Assembly (NCBI RefSeq): GCF_000708595.2
Contig: NZ_JARP01000001.1
Span: forward strand, 930,001-994,000
Source of the DNA: Flavobacterium sp. KJJ
GTDB taxonomy: Bacteria > Bacteroidota > Bacteroidia > Flavobacteriales > Flavobacteriaceae
DNA: 64,000 bases
Direction of reading: 5' to 3'
The notes under the pieces were generated by a model, which was not told where the DNA came from, did no database searches, and saw nothing but the letters and a program-made list of their open reading frames with translations. The position numbers and the translations under genes are program-made. Position 1 is the first letter of the stretch. The number at the start of each line of letters is the position of its first letter. Shown here one piece after another: positions 1 through 8,231 of this stretch.

Positions 1-1514
1 TGTAAATGCCTTTCTGTCTGATATTTATTAAAGTTATCCCATTTTGGAGGAGAACTTGTTTTTTGTCCGTACATCGCATCAAGGCAAACATTCCTGTCTT
101 TATATTTGTCATGGAGCACAGCAAGAATTTTAAAGAAAAATTCATCCAGCATTACAATAGCGTCAAATTCAGATTTTAAAGTATTATACTTTGCATCTGA
201 TGGATTCAATAATTGAAGTAAATCTAAAACCTCTTTCTTTTCTTCTTTATTTATTTCAGTTGAATAACCCATTTTTAAGGTTTTAAAAACCAAATTATTC
301 CAAGCTTTACTATCGTGTCCCCACTGAACATTAGGTAAATTTAAAGAATGTTCGCAAATTAGAATGATAGAAAAAAGAACATCATTTAAGTATTCTGCAG
401 GAAACTCGTCAAAACTTCTGAATTCAAATCCGCTCTGGTACATTTTTTCTTGATTAAAATCAAGACCAACTTCTGAAAGCATTTCATATTCCATATCAGC
501 TTCGATTTGATCTCTCCACCAAATGTTTTCTTCTTTTTCAAATTGCAGCAATTTTCTAAAATCATCTACATTATAGGTTAAGATTTTACCTTTTGGCATT
601 GCTTTGTTATACGTTCCTACGCCAATATAACGAGACATTGCATTTCGCATAGAACCTAGCGTAAATTTTTTATCCAAACTGTATTTGTCGCTAATCACAC
701 CCATAATGTCTGGACTTCCGAGCGTTGCAATGAAAAAAGGCTCAAACCATTGCAGTAAATAAATAGCATTGGCATGAGTTTTTTCAAATTCATTGTAATC
801 AACAATTCTGCTGTCTTCTGTTAATGATGGCAAAGTAATGTGAAAATGATATGTTCCGTTATTGAACAACACCAGATTTTCCTGATTGGTCATGAACATA
901 TTAAGTCCGTTATTGTAATCAGGAAAATTTAATTTTCCATCCAAAACAGACGATTCATTGATTTTATCCAGAAATAATTTTTTGGTCGCTTTTAATTCTT
1001 TGCAAGAATCAGCAATGGTTCGATTCTCAAAATATTTGGTTACAAATTCAATAGAGTCTCCGTCAAAATGTACAGAACCCATTGTTTTGTTTCTTTGGGT
1101 AATCATACTTTGAATGTTGTACGGCTGATCCTCAAGAAAAAGCTCCATAATTGATTTTCCAAGATACTCAGGATTTTCAACTGGCTGCGCACTTACTTCG
1201 CCATTTTCTGTATCAATTAATGGCTTTACTGGAGATAACGTTTTATGCTGATAATTGATGTCCAGTTTTTCAAGCGAATGACTGTTCATCATTCGGCTTA
1301 CTTTGTAATTTTCGTTTAAGTCAAAAGCTTTTTTCAAAATAGGGGCTAAGCTTTCTGGTTTGTAGCATTTTCTATAGTCAATACTATATTTCTCAAAACC
1401 AATTTTTTCTTGTATAAACTCACCAGAAACTATTAGGGATTCTTCAAATTGCATGTAGGTTTCGTTTTCTAATCCAATTCCCCAATAATATTTTTTTGTC
1501 TGATTGTCTTTCAT
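1..1514 (-). CDS. Partial amidoligase-like (glutamine-synthetase-fold ligase) protein, C-terminus outside the window
   Basis: The frame is open from the ATG at 1514 to the window edge, giving about 504 residues without an end. Visible motifs fit the glutamate-cysteine-ligase/amidoligase group of the glutamine-synthetase fold: a Glu-x-Glu pair near the N-terminus (E16, E18 in GIGLENETY), a strand with D151-G-D-S-I-E156, a His-x-His pair (H223, H225 in TYHFHI) and an Arg-containing stretch GSMRNAMSR (R290, R295), later GFEFRSFDEFP. Members of that group use ATP to join an amine to a carboxylate, making peptide-like bonds. There is no signal peptide, so a cytoplasmic role is expected. Substrate is unknown. 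Motif order is seen; the family assignment is inference from memory, and a different GS-fold ligase is possible. The next gene upstream encodes a Cys/His hydrolase candidate, which may be functionally linked. Confidence 0.5.
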   Translation of the reverse strand, partial: MKDNQTKKYYWGIGLENETYMQFEESLIVSGEFIQEKIGFEKYSIDYRKCYKPESLAPILKKAFDLNENYKVSRMMNSHSLEKLDINYQHKTLSPVKPLIDTENGEVSAQPVENPEYLGKSIMELFLEDQPYNIQSMITQRNKTMGSVHFDGDSIEFVTKYFENRTIADSCKELKATKKLFLDKINESSVLDGKLNFPDYNNGLNMFMTNQENLVLFNNGTYHFHITLPSLTEDSRIVDYNEFEKTHANAIYLLQWFEPFFIATLGSPDIMGVISDKYSLDKKFTLGSMRNAMSRYIGVGTYNKAMPKGKILTYNVDDFRKLLQFEKEENIWWRDQIEADMEYEMLSEVGLDFNQEKMYQSGFEFRSFDEFPAEYLNDVLFSIILICEHSLNLPNVQWGHDSKAWNNLVFKTLKMGYSTEINKEEKKEVLDLLQLLNPSDAKYNTLKSEFDAIVMLDEFFFKILAVLHDKYKDRNVCLDAMYGQKTSSPPKWDNFNKYQTERHL

Positions 1515-1940
1515 TTATACTTACTTTCTTTTTTTAGGTTGATTATAATTTTAAAGTCATTATTTTTATTCGGAAACGCGAATCTAATCTGTTTAAAATC
1601 AGAGACGAAAACTTAATGGACTAAACAGAATTGTTTTCCATTAATAGTTTATTTTACTTTTAAAATGTATGTTATAATTTGGTCTTAGGAATTTTGCACT
1701 TTATATCGACTGAATAATGGATAAAAAAAGTAAGATTTTACAATTGGGTTATAAAATATTATTTTATTAAAGCCTTTTATATCAATAATTTAAGCAGATG
1801 AACAGCCAAAATGTAACTTTTGCGGTCCTTGTTTTTCCAAGTTGCAAAAGTAGTTTTTTATTATGTTATTTACAAGTAGTTAACTTGTTGAAAATCAATA
1901 TTTTTTTTAAGAGTTTAAACAATTAGGTGAATTGTTTGAT
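1515..1940. other. Intergenic, no gene seen
   Basis: This 426-base gap separates two minus-strand genes. It is very AT-rich. I see no convincing reading frame, strong hairpin or complete TTG/TAnnTTTG promoter for the downstream gene, though its length would allow a separate promoter. Confidence 0.4.
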
Positions 1941-2678
1941 TTATTCATGGTAATAAAACACATAAGAGGAGTATAATTCGTCTTTCCACCAGTCTTTTCG
2001 AACTTCTGCAAAGTAATTATAATTCAGTTTTCCCGCCTGTGACTGCAGTGGATAAATTACAACGCCATTCTCTCGATACGCTTTATGCAAATCTGTTTCA
2101 GGAACAACAGGAACGATATGTCCAGAAAGTCCTTTTATTTTTCTTTTGGCACAAATTATTCCGATTCCACCCTCAGCATTTACTTTAATTTGAATTTCGT
2201 CAGCAGTAAACATTCTTTTCCAGCCAAAACTGGCTCCCCATTCTAAAAACCAATCGTGTATGGCACTTGAGTAAATACGATCTACACTTTGCTCAAACAC
2301 AGGTTCAATTTCCTGGCCTTTTGCTATTTTTTGAAGAGATTCATCTGTCCACCAAACCGTTGGAAGATAAACCTTAGCAAAATAACAAAAATCATACGAG
2401 TAGACATTGCAATAGGTATCTTCTACAGTTCTTTGGTATCTTAGATTTGTCTCAACATCGAGTTTATTAATAAGTCTGTGAATGCTTTCTTTTTTACTCT
2501 CAGCATTTGTCAAATCTCTAAATGGAATAGTGGAGTCCAAAATTGGTTTTTCCTTCATTTCCATAGAATCTAATCGAGATTCTGCATCCGGCAATAAATC
2601 GGCTTTCTTTATTTGAGTATTCGGTATCGGATTATCAACCAGAGGCAATGAAGCTTGTGATACTGTATAATTTTCCAT
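1941..2678 (-). CDS. Hypothetical protein, possible papain-like/NlpC-type cysteine hydrolase
   Basis: A 245-residue protein without signal peptide. Residues 1-80 look polar and poorly ordered; the rest looks globular. A cysteine at the start of a helix-like stretch (C90 in DTYCNVYSYDF), followed by YLPTVWW, and a histidine on a strand (H187 in GHIVPVVPE) are arranged as the nucleophile and base of papain-fold hydrolases such as NlpC/P60 or CHAP enzymes, where a CNVY-type motif and a GHV-type motif are common. E194 or a nearby residue could complete a triad. The residues are seen; the enzyme class is inference. The downstream neighbour is amidoligase-like, and amidoligases and papain-like peptidases are known to be neighbours in peptide-modification loci. 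A phage- or toxin-type peptidoglycan hydrolase is the main alternative. Confidence 0.45.
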   Translation of the reverse strand: MENYTVSQASLPLVDNPIPNTQIKKADLLPDAESRLDSMEMKEKPILDSTIPFRDLTNAESKKESIHRLINKLDVETNLRYQRTVEDTYCNVYSYDFCYFAKVYLPTVWWTDESLQKIAKGQEIEPVFEQSVDRIYSSAIHDWFLEWGASFGWKRMFTADEIQIKVNAEGGIGIICAKRKIKGLSGHIVPVVPETDLHKAYRENGVVIYPLQSQAGKLNYNYFAEVRKDWWKDELYSSYVFYYHE

Positions 2679-2883
2679 TTTGACTGCTTAAAATTTATTG
2701 GCTTATACTGCAGGATATAAATCTTTACACAATATAATTTGTAAGCCAAAAAAGTAAATATAGGGCTTTTAAACTTCCCAAGAGTTTTACAAAAAGACAA
2801 ATTAAAGAAACATTCCGTTTAATTCATTGTTTTTTGTGACACTTTTCACTTAAAGATTAAAATTCAGGAGAGAATGGTGCATA

Positions 2884-2913
2884 AAAAATCCCATTCTTAA
2901 AAAATGGGATTTA
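2884..2913 (-). terminator. Terminator of the acidic-protein gene
   Basis: AAAAATCCCATT (2884-2895) pairs with AATGGGATTT (2903-2912) across a short loop and is flanked by A- and T-rich runs on either side. It lies about 20 bases past the end of the minus-strand gene and could act in both directions. Confidence 0.7.
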
Positions 2914-2933
2914 TAATTTAGTTAATTTTATTC

Positions 2934-3326
2934 TTAATCAATTTTATATCCGTCGTCAGCAAAAGTTTCTGGTTCAGGATTAGATTCTTTTTTATTTTCT
3001 TCTTCAAGATTTTCATCTGTATTTGTAATTTCTTCTTGATCCGATTTGTTTTCTACATTCAAATCGCTTTCAGGATTTTTAAATTGTTCAATAAATTCTT
3101 CTTTAGCCTCATAGGGATCTTCGTCTCTGGCGTAATTATCATGATCAACGAGCGTATTTTGTTCTAAATAATCAGGATCGCTTTCTCCAAATTCAGATTT
3201 ATTTTCAGTATGAAGCTGTTTTTGAAATTGATCATTGTTTTCGATATGATGACCATCTATAAGAGTATTTTGATCTATAAAATCAGGATCTGTTTGACCA
3301 TAATCGTGGTTGATTTGATTTTCCAT
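2934..3326 (-). CDS. Small very acidic protein with an internal duplication
   Basis: 130 residues from the preferred start at 3326 (MENQINHDYG); an in-frame ATG 30 bases upstream at 3356 would add an unlikely hydrophobic-basic tail. The protein is extremely rich in Glu, Asp and Asn with no predicted membrane segment. A motif occurs twice: GQTDPDFIDQNTLIDG and GESDPDYLEQNTLVDH, each followed by an acidic linker, so the N-terminal half is a tandem duplication of about 45 residues. No enzyme motif is visible. Similar low-complexity acidic proteins are common in Flavobacterium genomes; no function is known to me. It is transcribed towards the hydrolase-like gene but a terminator separates them. 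Confidence 0.65.
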   Translation of the reverse strand: MENQINHDYGQTDPDFIDQNTLIDGHHIENNDQFQKQLHTENKSEFGESDPDYLEQNTLVDHDNYARDEDPYEAKEEFIEQFKNPESDLNVENKSDQEEITNTDENLEEENKKESNPEPETFADDGYKID

Positions 3327-3486
3327 GATAGTGTTTTTTAAATTAATTTTTAGCAAAAATCCATTTTAAGGATCATGTTTTACAAATTTAGCCCAGACAT
3401 CAATTGAAATTATTACAGAAAAACCAGTTTTACTTGTATAATTTATAGGTTGTTAGCGTTTGGTATCTCAGTAATTTCAAGTACTT

Positions 3487-3549
3487 ACTAATTAATTAGT
3501 TTAAAAACTAACAAATTAGTTTGTCTACTAATTAATTAGTAGTATCTTG
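3487..3549 (+). promoter_or_regulatory. BlaI-type operators over the repressor/M56 promoter
   Basis: Three inverted repeats are packed here: ACTAATTAATTAGT (3487-3500), AAACTAA-N4-TTAGTTT (3505-3522) and the perfect 18-base palindrome CTACTAATTAATTAGTAG (3525-3542). A promoter fits the same bases: TTG at 3521-3523, 19 bases, then TATCTTG at 3543-3549, close to the Bacteroidota -7 pattern TAnnTTTG. The third palindrome fills the space between the two promoter elements exactly, so a bound repressor dimer would block polymerase. BlaI/MecI repressors characteristically bind palindromes in their own promoters; binding here is inferred. Confidence 0.7.
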
Positions 3550-3566
3550 CACTAAAATATTTAACT

Positions 3567-3929
3567 ATGATAAAACTAGCAAAAAGAGAAGAACAGATCA
3601 TGCAGGTGTTTTGGGATTTAAACAAAGCATTTATAAGAGATATAATTCCCCAGTTACCAGATCCGAAACCACATTATAATAGTGTGGCGACAATAGTAAA
3701 AATATTAGAAGAAAAAGGATTTCTAAATCATGAAACTGCTGGGAATATGCATTGTTTTTTTCCCGTTATCAGTAGAGAAGAGTACCAGCAATTTGCACTG
3801 AAGGATATTGTAAGCCAATATTTTGATAACTCTTATCCTCGAATGCTTGCCTTTTTTGCAAAAGAACAAAAACTTTCAGAAAAAGAATTAGATGAAATAG
3901 TAAACATCATTAAAAAAGATAAAATATGA
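3567..3929 (+). CDS. BlaI/MecI/CopY-family transcriptional repressor
   Basis: 120 residues, the usual length for BlaI. The N-terminal two thirds is a winged helix (LAKREEQIMQVFWDL, then VATIVKILEEKGFL and a wing with HETAGNMHCFFP), followed by a short C-terminal dimerisation helix pair. BlaI proteins repress a target operon until a partner membrane metallopeptidase triggers their cleavage. The next gene is that partner and overlaps by four bases (ATGA), so the two are co-translated. The palindromes immediately upstream are the likely operators, making the operon autoregulated. No beta-lactamase gene is adjacent, so the signal may be cell-envelope stress or another stimulus. Confidence 0.9.
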   Translation: MIKLAKREEQIMQVFWDLNKAFIRDIIPQLPDPKPHYNSVATIVKILEEKGFLNHETAGNMHCFFPVISREEYQQFALKDIVSQYFDNSYPRMLAFFAKEQKLSEKELDEIVNIIKKDKI

Positions 3930-5950
3930 TACCTTATATTTTGTATGCGGCACTTATTCTTTCGGCATGTCTTATGTTTTATAAACTGCTTTTACAGAAA
4001 GAAACTTTTTTTCATTTAAACAGATATGTATTGCTGTCTTGTATGTTATTGGCGTTTGTTTTGCCACTGATTCCAGTTCCGCAGCAATTATCATTTAGAA
4101 AAATTCCTGTAAAAAATCATATTACAATTTCTAAAGCTCCATTAAATAAAACTGAAACAGCCGTTATAAAAGAATTGCCAGTTCAGCCAACGCTTGTTGA
4201 AGAGACTAAACAACTAATCAATGCGGATGTCTTACTAAAGTGTCTGGTTTATTTATACTGGTTTGGAGTAGTAGTTTTTGCTCTTAATTTTTTGATGCAA
4301 GCCGTTATATTATTGTTTAGAGCCTATTCTACAACAGTAATTCAAGATGGCAAGTTTCGTATTGTTGAGATAACCGGTGACAAAGCTCCTTGTTCTTTTG
4401 GAAATAATATTTTCATCAATCCTGAAAAATACGAATGGGAAACCTATAATCAGATTTTGCTGCATGAAAAAATTCATATTGAGCAAAAACACACTATTGA
4501 TCTTCTGCTTGCAGAGATGGTTCTTGTTTTTCAATGGTTTAATCCTTTTGCTTGGCAATGGCGAAAAGCCTTAGAAATTAATCTTGAATTTTTGACTGAT
4601 GATCAAATGCTGCAGCAAGATACTGTAGAAAAAGAAAGTTATCAGTTTAGCCTGCTTAAGGTAGCGGCACCACAATTTCCTTTGAGTCTTACAACCAATT
4701 ATAATCAATCATTATTAAAAAAACGAATCATCATGATGAACTCAAAAAAATCAAATGTTCACACTACTTGGAAATATTTTTTCCTTGTACCGCTAATGGT
4801 AATTTTTGCCTGCCTTTTTAATCAACCGGCTGCGCAAAGTCAAACTCTTAATTCTAAAGAAGAATCGAAAGAGGATGCAGGCATTCAAAATGGAATGAAA
4901 ACAGACGGAAACTGGTTTGCTGTAATAAAAGGCAATACCATAGAGATTACCTTTAAAAGCGACGAGAATGATAATTCTTCCAGTAATTTTCAATTGAGCG
5001 AGATTAGCAGTCTTCCTAGAGATAAGCAAGGAGAATTTACTTTAACACGCGAGGCAGGAACAATGCTTTTTAAAGGAAAATTTGAAGGTGATAAAGGAAT
5101 GGGAACTTATAAATTTACCCCAAATGCATCGTACAGCACCGCAATGGCTAAAGAAAGTATTGATCTTAAAAACGATGAAGATCTTATGGTTTTCTTTATG
5201 ATCAACATTAAAGTTTCTTATGTACAGATGCTTAAGAAAAATGGCTATGACAAAATTGATAAAGATCAAGTTATTCCGCTTGCTGCTTTAGATGTAAACG
5301 AAGCTTATATTGCTTCAATTAAAAAAGCAATTCCAGATATTGATTTGGATGATTTAGTTCCTTTCAGGTCATTAGGGATTGATAAAGCTTTTATTGAAGA
5401 AATACGTAATTCTGGATACAAAGATGTTAGTCCTGGTAATATAATAGCATTGAAATCACAAGGAATTGATGCAAAATATATAACTGATTTCCGCAGTTCT
5501 TCTAAAAATAATAGCGATGAAAACAACGTTAGCAATAATAATGATGACAACGATGACGATGATGATGATATCATTGCCTTTAAATCATTAAACATTGACA
5601 AAGCTTTTATTGATTCTTTTAAAGCCGTTGGATATAATAATCTTTCAAATAGTGATCTTATTGCTATGAAATCGCTAGATGTTACGGCAGAATATATAAA
5701 GAGTTTTCAAAATGCAGGTTTTAAAAACATTCAGGCAGAAAATCTGATTGCTTTGAAATCACAAAATGTAACACCTGAGTTAATAAAAGAATATAAAAAA
5801 CTTGGATTTGATAATTTAGACTTAGAAGAAGTTGTTGGTGCAAAAGCAACAGGTGCTACGCCATCTTTTATTAAGTCAATGCGAGCAAAAGGACATGATT
5901 TTAAAAGCTTAGATAGATATATTGCACTGAAAGCACTTGCAGATAATTAA
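3926..5950 (+). CDS. M56-family (BlaR1-like) membrane metallopeptidase with C-terminal repeats
   Basis: 674 residues. Hydrophobic segments at about 1-20, 33-50, 104-131 and 284-303 frame a cytoplasmic zinc-peptidase domain with HEKIH at 180-184, the HExxH motif of M56 peptidases; EFLTDD further on may supply a metal ligand. Such proteins sense an extracellular signal and cleave or trigger cleavage of the paired BlaI repressor. The C-terminal part, past the last membrane helix, is not a penicillin-binding domain as in classical BlaR1. It holds about seven degenerate repeats of roughly 30 residues, of the type D-[LI]-[IV]-A-x-K-S-x-[GND]-[IV]-[DT]-x-x-[FY]-I-x-x-[FI]-x-x-x-G-[YF], interrupted by an Asn/Asp-rich spacer near residues 525-550. 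These repeats are the probable sensor or interaction surface. Confidence 0.88.
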   Translation: MIPYILYAALILSACLMFYKLLLQKETFFHLNRYVLLSCMLLAFVLPLIPVPQQLSFRKIPVKNHITISKAPLNKTETAVIKELPVQPTLVEETKQLINADVLLKCLVYLYWFGVVVFALNFLMQAVILLFRAYSTTVIQDGKFRIVEITGDKAPCSFGNNIFINPEKYEWETYNQILLHEKIHIEQKHTIDLLLAEMVLVFQWFNPFAWQWRKALEINLEFLTDDQMLQQDTVEKESYQFSLLKVAAPQFPLSLTTNYNQSLLKKRIIMMNSKKSNVHTTWKYFFLVPLMVIFACLFNQPAAQSQTLNSKEESKEDAGIQNGMKTDGNWFAVIKGNTIEITFKSDENDNSSSNFQLSEISSLPRDKQGEFTLTREAGTMLFKGKFEGDKGMGTYKFTPNASYSTAMAKESIDLKNDEDLMVFFMINIKVSYVQMLKKNGYDKIDKDQVIPLAALDVNEAYIASIKKAIPDIDLDDLVPFRSLGIDKAFIEEIRNSGYKDVSPGNIIALKSQGIDAKYITDFRSSSKNNSDENNVSNNNDDNDDDDDDIIAFKSLNIDKAFIDSFKAVGYNNLSNSDLIAMKSLDVTAEYIKSFQNAGFKNIQAENLIALKSQNVTPELIKEYKKLGFDNLDLEEVVGAKATGATPSFIKSMRAKGHDFKSLDRYIALKALADN

Positions 5951-6010
5951 AAAAAAACAACTAATTTTATTTGAATTAGTCTTAAAAATAAATGGAATTG
6001 TAATGACTAG

Positions 6011-6043
6011 AAAGCCCAAACCAATAGGAATGGGCTTTTTTAT
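6011..6043 (+). terminator. Terminator after the BlaI/M56 operon
   Basis: AAAGCCCA (6011-6018) pairs with TGGGCTTT (6031-6038), followed by a T-rich tail. It lies 60 bases past the M56 stop codon. Confidence 0.8.
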
Positions 6044-6202
6044 TAGTATTGGTTTTTTGTAGTTCTGTTCGATGCGTAATATAATTCTGTAAGAAAATAA
6101 TAGCTATAAATCGATGTAGTTTTTCTAACTGAATCATCTTTTAGTTTTTAACATAAAAAATGTTTAATATTGCTTTTTTGACCCACAATTCCTTATTAAA
6201 TA

Positions 6203-6772
6203 ATGCCTGTTTATAGCAAATATGCTGATCATATTCTATTTAATCTTCTTAAAGAAGATGATCAGTTAGCGTATACAGAAATTTTTGAAAGGTATTGTAA
6301 ACTTCTCGTTAACCACGCTTATAAAATACTTGGCGATCAAGATGAAGCAAACGATGTTGTTCAGGAAGTATTTTTGTCTATCTGGAACAAACGTTATGAA
6401 TTGATTATTACTGGATCACTTTCTTCTTATTTATACAAAGCTGTAAAAAACAGAATATTGAATCACATCGCCCATGAAAAAGTGGTTTCGCGATATGCTG
6501 AATCTATTTCAAACTTTATCGAAGATGATTACGTTTTGGCAGATTTTAAACTTAGGGAAGAAGAATTAGAAGCTATTATTGCAAAAGAAATAGATCTTCT
6601 TCCGGCTAAAATGCGTGAAGTTTTTTTACTCCGAAAAGTAGAAGATTTGTCGTATGAAGAAATCGCGATTCAGCTCAATATTACTGATAAAACAGCTAAG
6701 CAGCAAGTATACAATTCCCTTAAAATACTAAGAGAAAAACTCAAGAATTTTATGGGTGTTTTTGTTTGGTAA
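6203..6772 (+). CDS. ECF RNA polymerase sigma factor (Bacteroidota FecI-like family)
   Basis: 189 residues. Region 2 is visible in the first half (AYTEIFERYCKLLVNHAYKILGDQDEANDVVQEVFLSIW) as a series of short motifs including DVVQEVF. Region 4 is a helix-turn-helix near the C-terminus (LSYEEIAIQLNITDKTAKQQ). This matches the sigma-70 factors that pair with FecR anti-sigma proteins and SusC-type receptors in Bacteroidota. The FecR gene follows after about 190 bases, then the receptor with an STN signalling domain, so this factor most likely drives its own locus when the receptor is loaded. Start at 6203 gives the usual length; no alternative start nearby is better. Confidence 0.92.
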   Translation: MPVYSKYADHILFNLLKEDDQLAYTEIFERYCKLLVNHAYKILGDQDEANDVVQEVFLSIWNKRYELIITGSLSSYLYKAVKNRILNHIAHEKVVSRYAESISNFIEDDYVLADFKLREEELEAIIAKEIDLLPAKMREVFLLRKVEDLSYEEIAIQLNITDKTAKQQVYNSLKILREKLKNFMGVFVW

Positions 6773-6965
6773 CTATACTGTTGTGTTTTTGTTAATTTCT
6801 GTATCAAAATCTACGCATATCGTCTTAATCGATAAAGAAGAAATAATACTCTTCTTCTTTGTTAATGATATAATAATATTTTTTTATTTTTTTTTGTTTT
6901 CGTCTATGACAAAACTTATTCCTAACTGTCTTATTTAAAACGGGACCAAATTTTGTGTTGTATTT

Positions 6966-8096
6966 ATGAATGAAAAAGAAATTTTAGCGCTGCTTAAAAA
7001 ATACCAGGAAGATACTTTATCTAATGCAGATAAGGAAAAACTAGATGCATGGTATTTGCACAAAGCAGCTAACAGCAAATTACAGCTTAACGAGTACGAA
7101 CTTGAAGATAGTTACGAATATCTAAAAGCAAAATTACCGTTAAAGCAGGAAACAAAAGTAATTCGTATTTGGCCGCGTGTTGCTGTTGCTGCTTCAATCG
7201 CTTTATTATTAGGAACAGGAATTTTTTATTTTACAAACCCAGCGGATAAACCTATTCAAGTTGCTGAAAAACCTCAAGATGTTGCACCCGGAGGTAATCG
7301 CGGTATTTTAACACTTTCTAACGGAAAACAGATTGTACTTTCTGATATTTCTGCAAAAGATACAATTGCCAAAGAAGGAGAAGAAGTTACTATTAAAATG
7401 AATGCAAATGGGGTTGTTACTTATATAATAAATCCAGATGCAGTTTCAAAAGAAAATCAAAATTCGTTTAATACACTTTCAACCCCAACTGGCGGGCAAT
7501 ATAATATTGTTTTGGGAGATGGAACAAAAGTGTATCTAAATGCAGTTTCTTCTATAAAATATCCAACCCAGTTTAATGGAGACAAAAGAATTGTAGAGCT
7601 AGAAGGAGAAGCTTATTTTGAAGTTGCCAAAAATAAGAGTAAACCTTTTATCGTAAAATCTGGTGAACAGTCTATCGAAGTACTTGGAACTCATTTTAAT
7701 GTACATGCTTATACGAATGAATCTGTTGTAAAAACTACTTTATTAGAAGGAAGTGTAGCAGTTTCTTATAAAAATCAAAAATCAATTTTAAAACCCGGAC
7801 AGCAATCTAATGTATCTGATAAATATAATAATATTAAAATTAGAGAAGTGGATACCGAAGCCGCAATTGCCTGGAAAAACGGCCGATTTAAATTTGACAA
7901 TGCAGATCTAAAAACAGTAATGCGACAATTGGAACGCTGGTATGGAGTAAAAGTAGAGTACCAGGGTGATATCTCTGACGTCAGGTTTAATGGAGGTACA
8001 TTTATGAATAAAAATTTGTCTGAAGTATTGAAAGTACTTGAGCTTAGCAATATAAAATTTAAGGTTGAAGGAAAAACGATTATTGTATATCCCTGA
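6966..8096 (+). CDS. FecR-family anti-sigma factor/sigma regulator
   Basis: 376 residues. A short N-terminal cytoplasmic part (1-70) would bind the sigma factor. One membrane helix spans 71-89 (RVAVAASIALLLGTGIFYF). The periplasmic FecR domain (about 160-260) carries GTKVYLNAVSSIKYP and EGEAYFEVAKN, and the C-terminal domain (about 305-376, DUF4974-like) ends with ISDVRFNGGTF and a strand-rich tail. FecR proteins receive a signal from the STN domain of the outer-membrane receptor and release or activate the ECF sigma. Order sigma-FecR-SusC-SusD is the canonical Bacteroidota cell-surface signalling layout. Confidence 0.92.
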   Translation: MNEKEILALLKKYQEDTLSNADKEKLDAWYLHKAANSKLQLNEYELEDSYEYLKAKLPLKQETKVIRIWPRVAVAASIALLLGTGIFYFTNPADKPIQVAEKPQDVAPGGNRGILTLSNGKQIVLSDISAKDTIAKEGEEVTIKMNANGVVTYIINPDAVSKENQNSFNTLSTPTGGQYNIVLGDGTKVYLNAVSSIKYPTQFNGDKRIVELEGEAYFEVAKNKSKPFIVKSGEQSIEVLGTHFNVHAYTNESVVKTTLLEGSVAVSYKNQKSILKPGQQSNVSDKYNNIKIREVDTEAAIAWKNGRFKFDNADLKTVMRQLERWYGVKVEYQGDISDVRFNGGTFMNKNLSEVLKVLELSNIKFKVEGKTIIVYP

Positions 8097-8136
8097 TTTT
8101 AAATTTGCCCGATTATACTGAGTATATAAACTAAAA

Positions 8137-8165
8137 AACCAGAAGCAGTTGCGATGCTTCTGGTT
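8137..8165 (+). terminator. Strong hairpin between fecR-like and susC-like genes
   Basis: AACCAGAAGCA (8137-8147) pairs perfectly with TGCTTCTGGTT (8155-8165) over a seven-base loop. The tail (GTTATAAAAG) is only weakly T-rich, so it may be a partial terminator or attenuator that separates low-level sigma/FecR expression from induced receptor expression, or an mRNA-stabilising element. Confidence 0.55.
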
Positions 8166-8231
8166 GTTATAAAAGTTTATAGCCAGTATAAGTTGTCCAC
8201 CTATTGTTTAACTATAACCAAATGTAAATGT

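Noticed and set aside
6756..6938. 60-codon hydrophobic plus-strand frame overlapping the end of the sigma factor gene
   Set aside because: Composition is that of AT-rich non-coding DNA (runs of Phe and Ile), and it overlaps a real gene end without other support.
8154..8231. Upstream ATG of the first SusC-like gene
   Set aside because: It lies in the loop of the 8137-8165 hairpin and would place 26 residues before a normal signal peptide; the ATG at 8232 is preferred.
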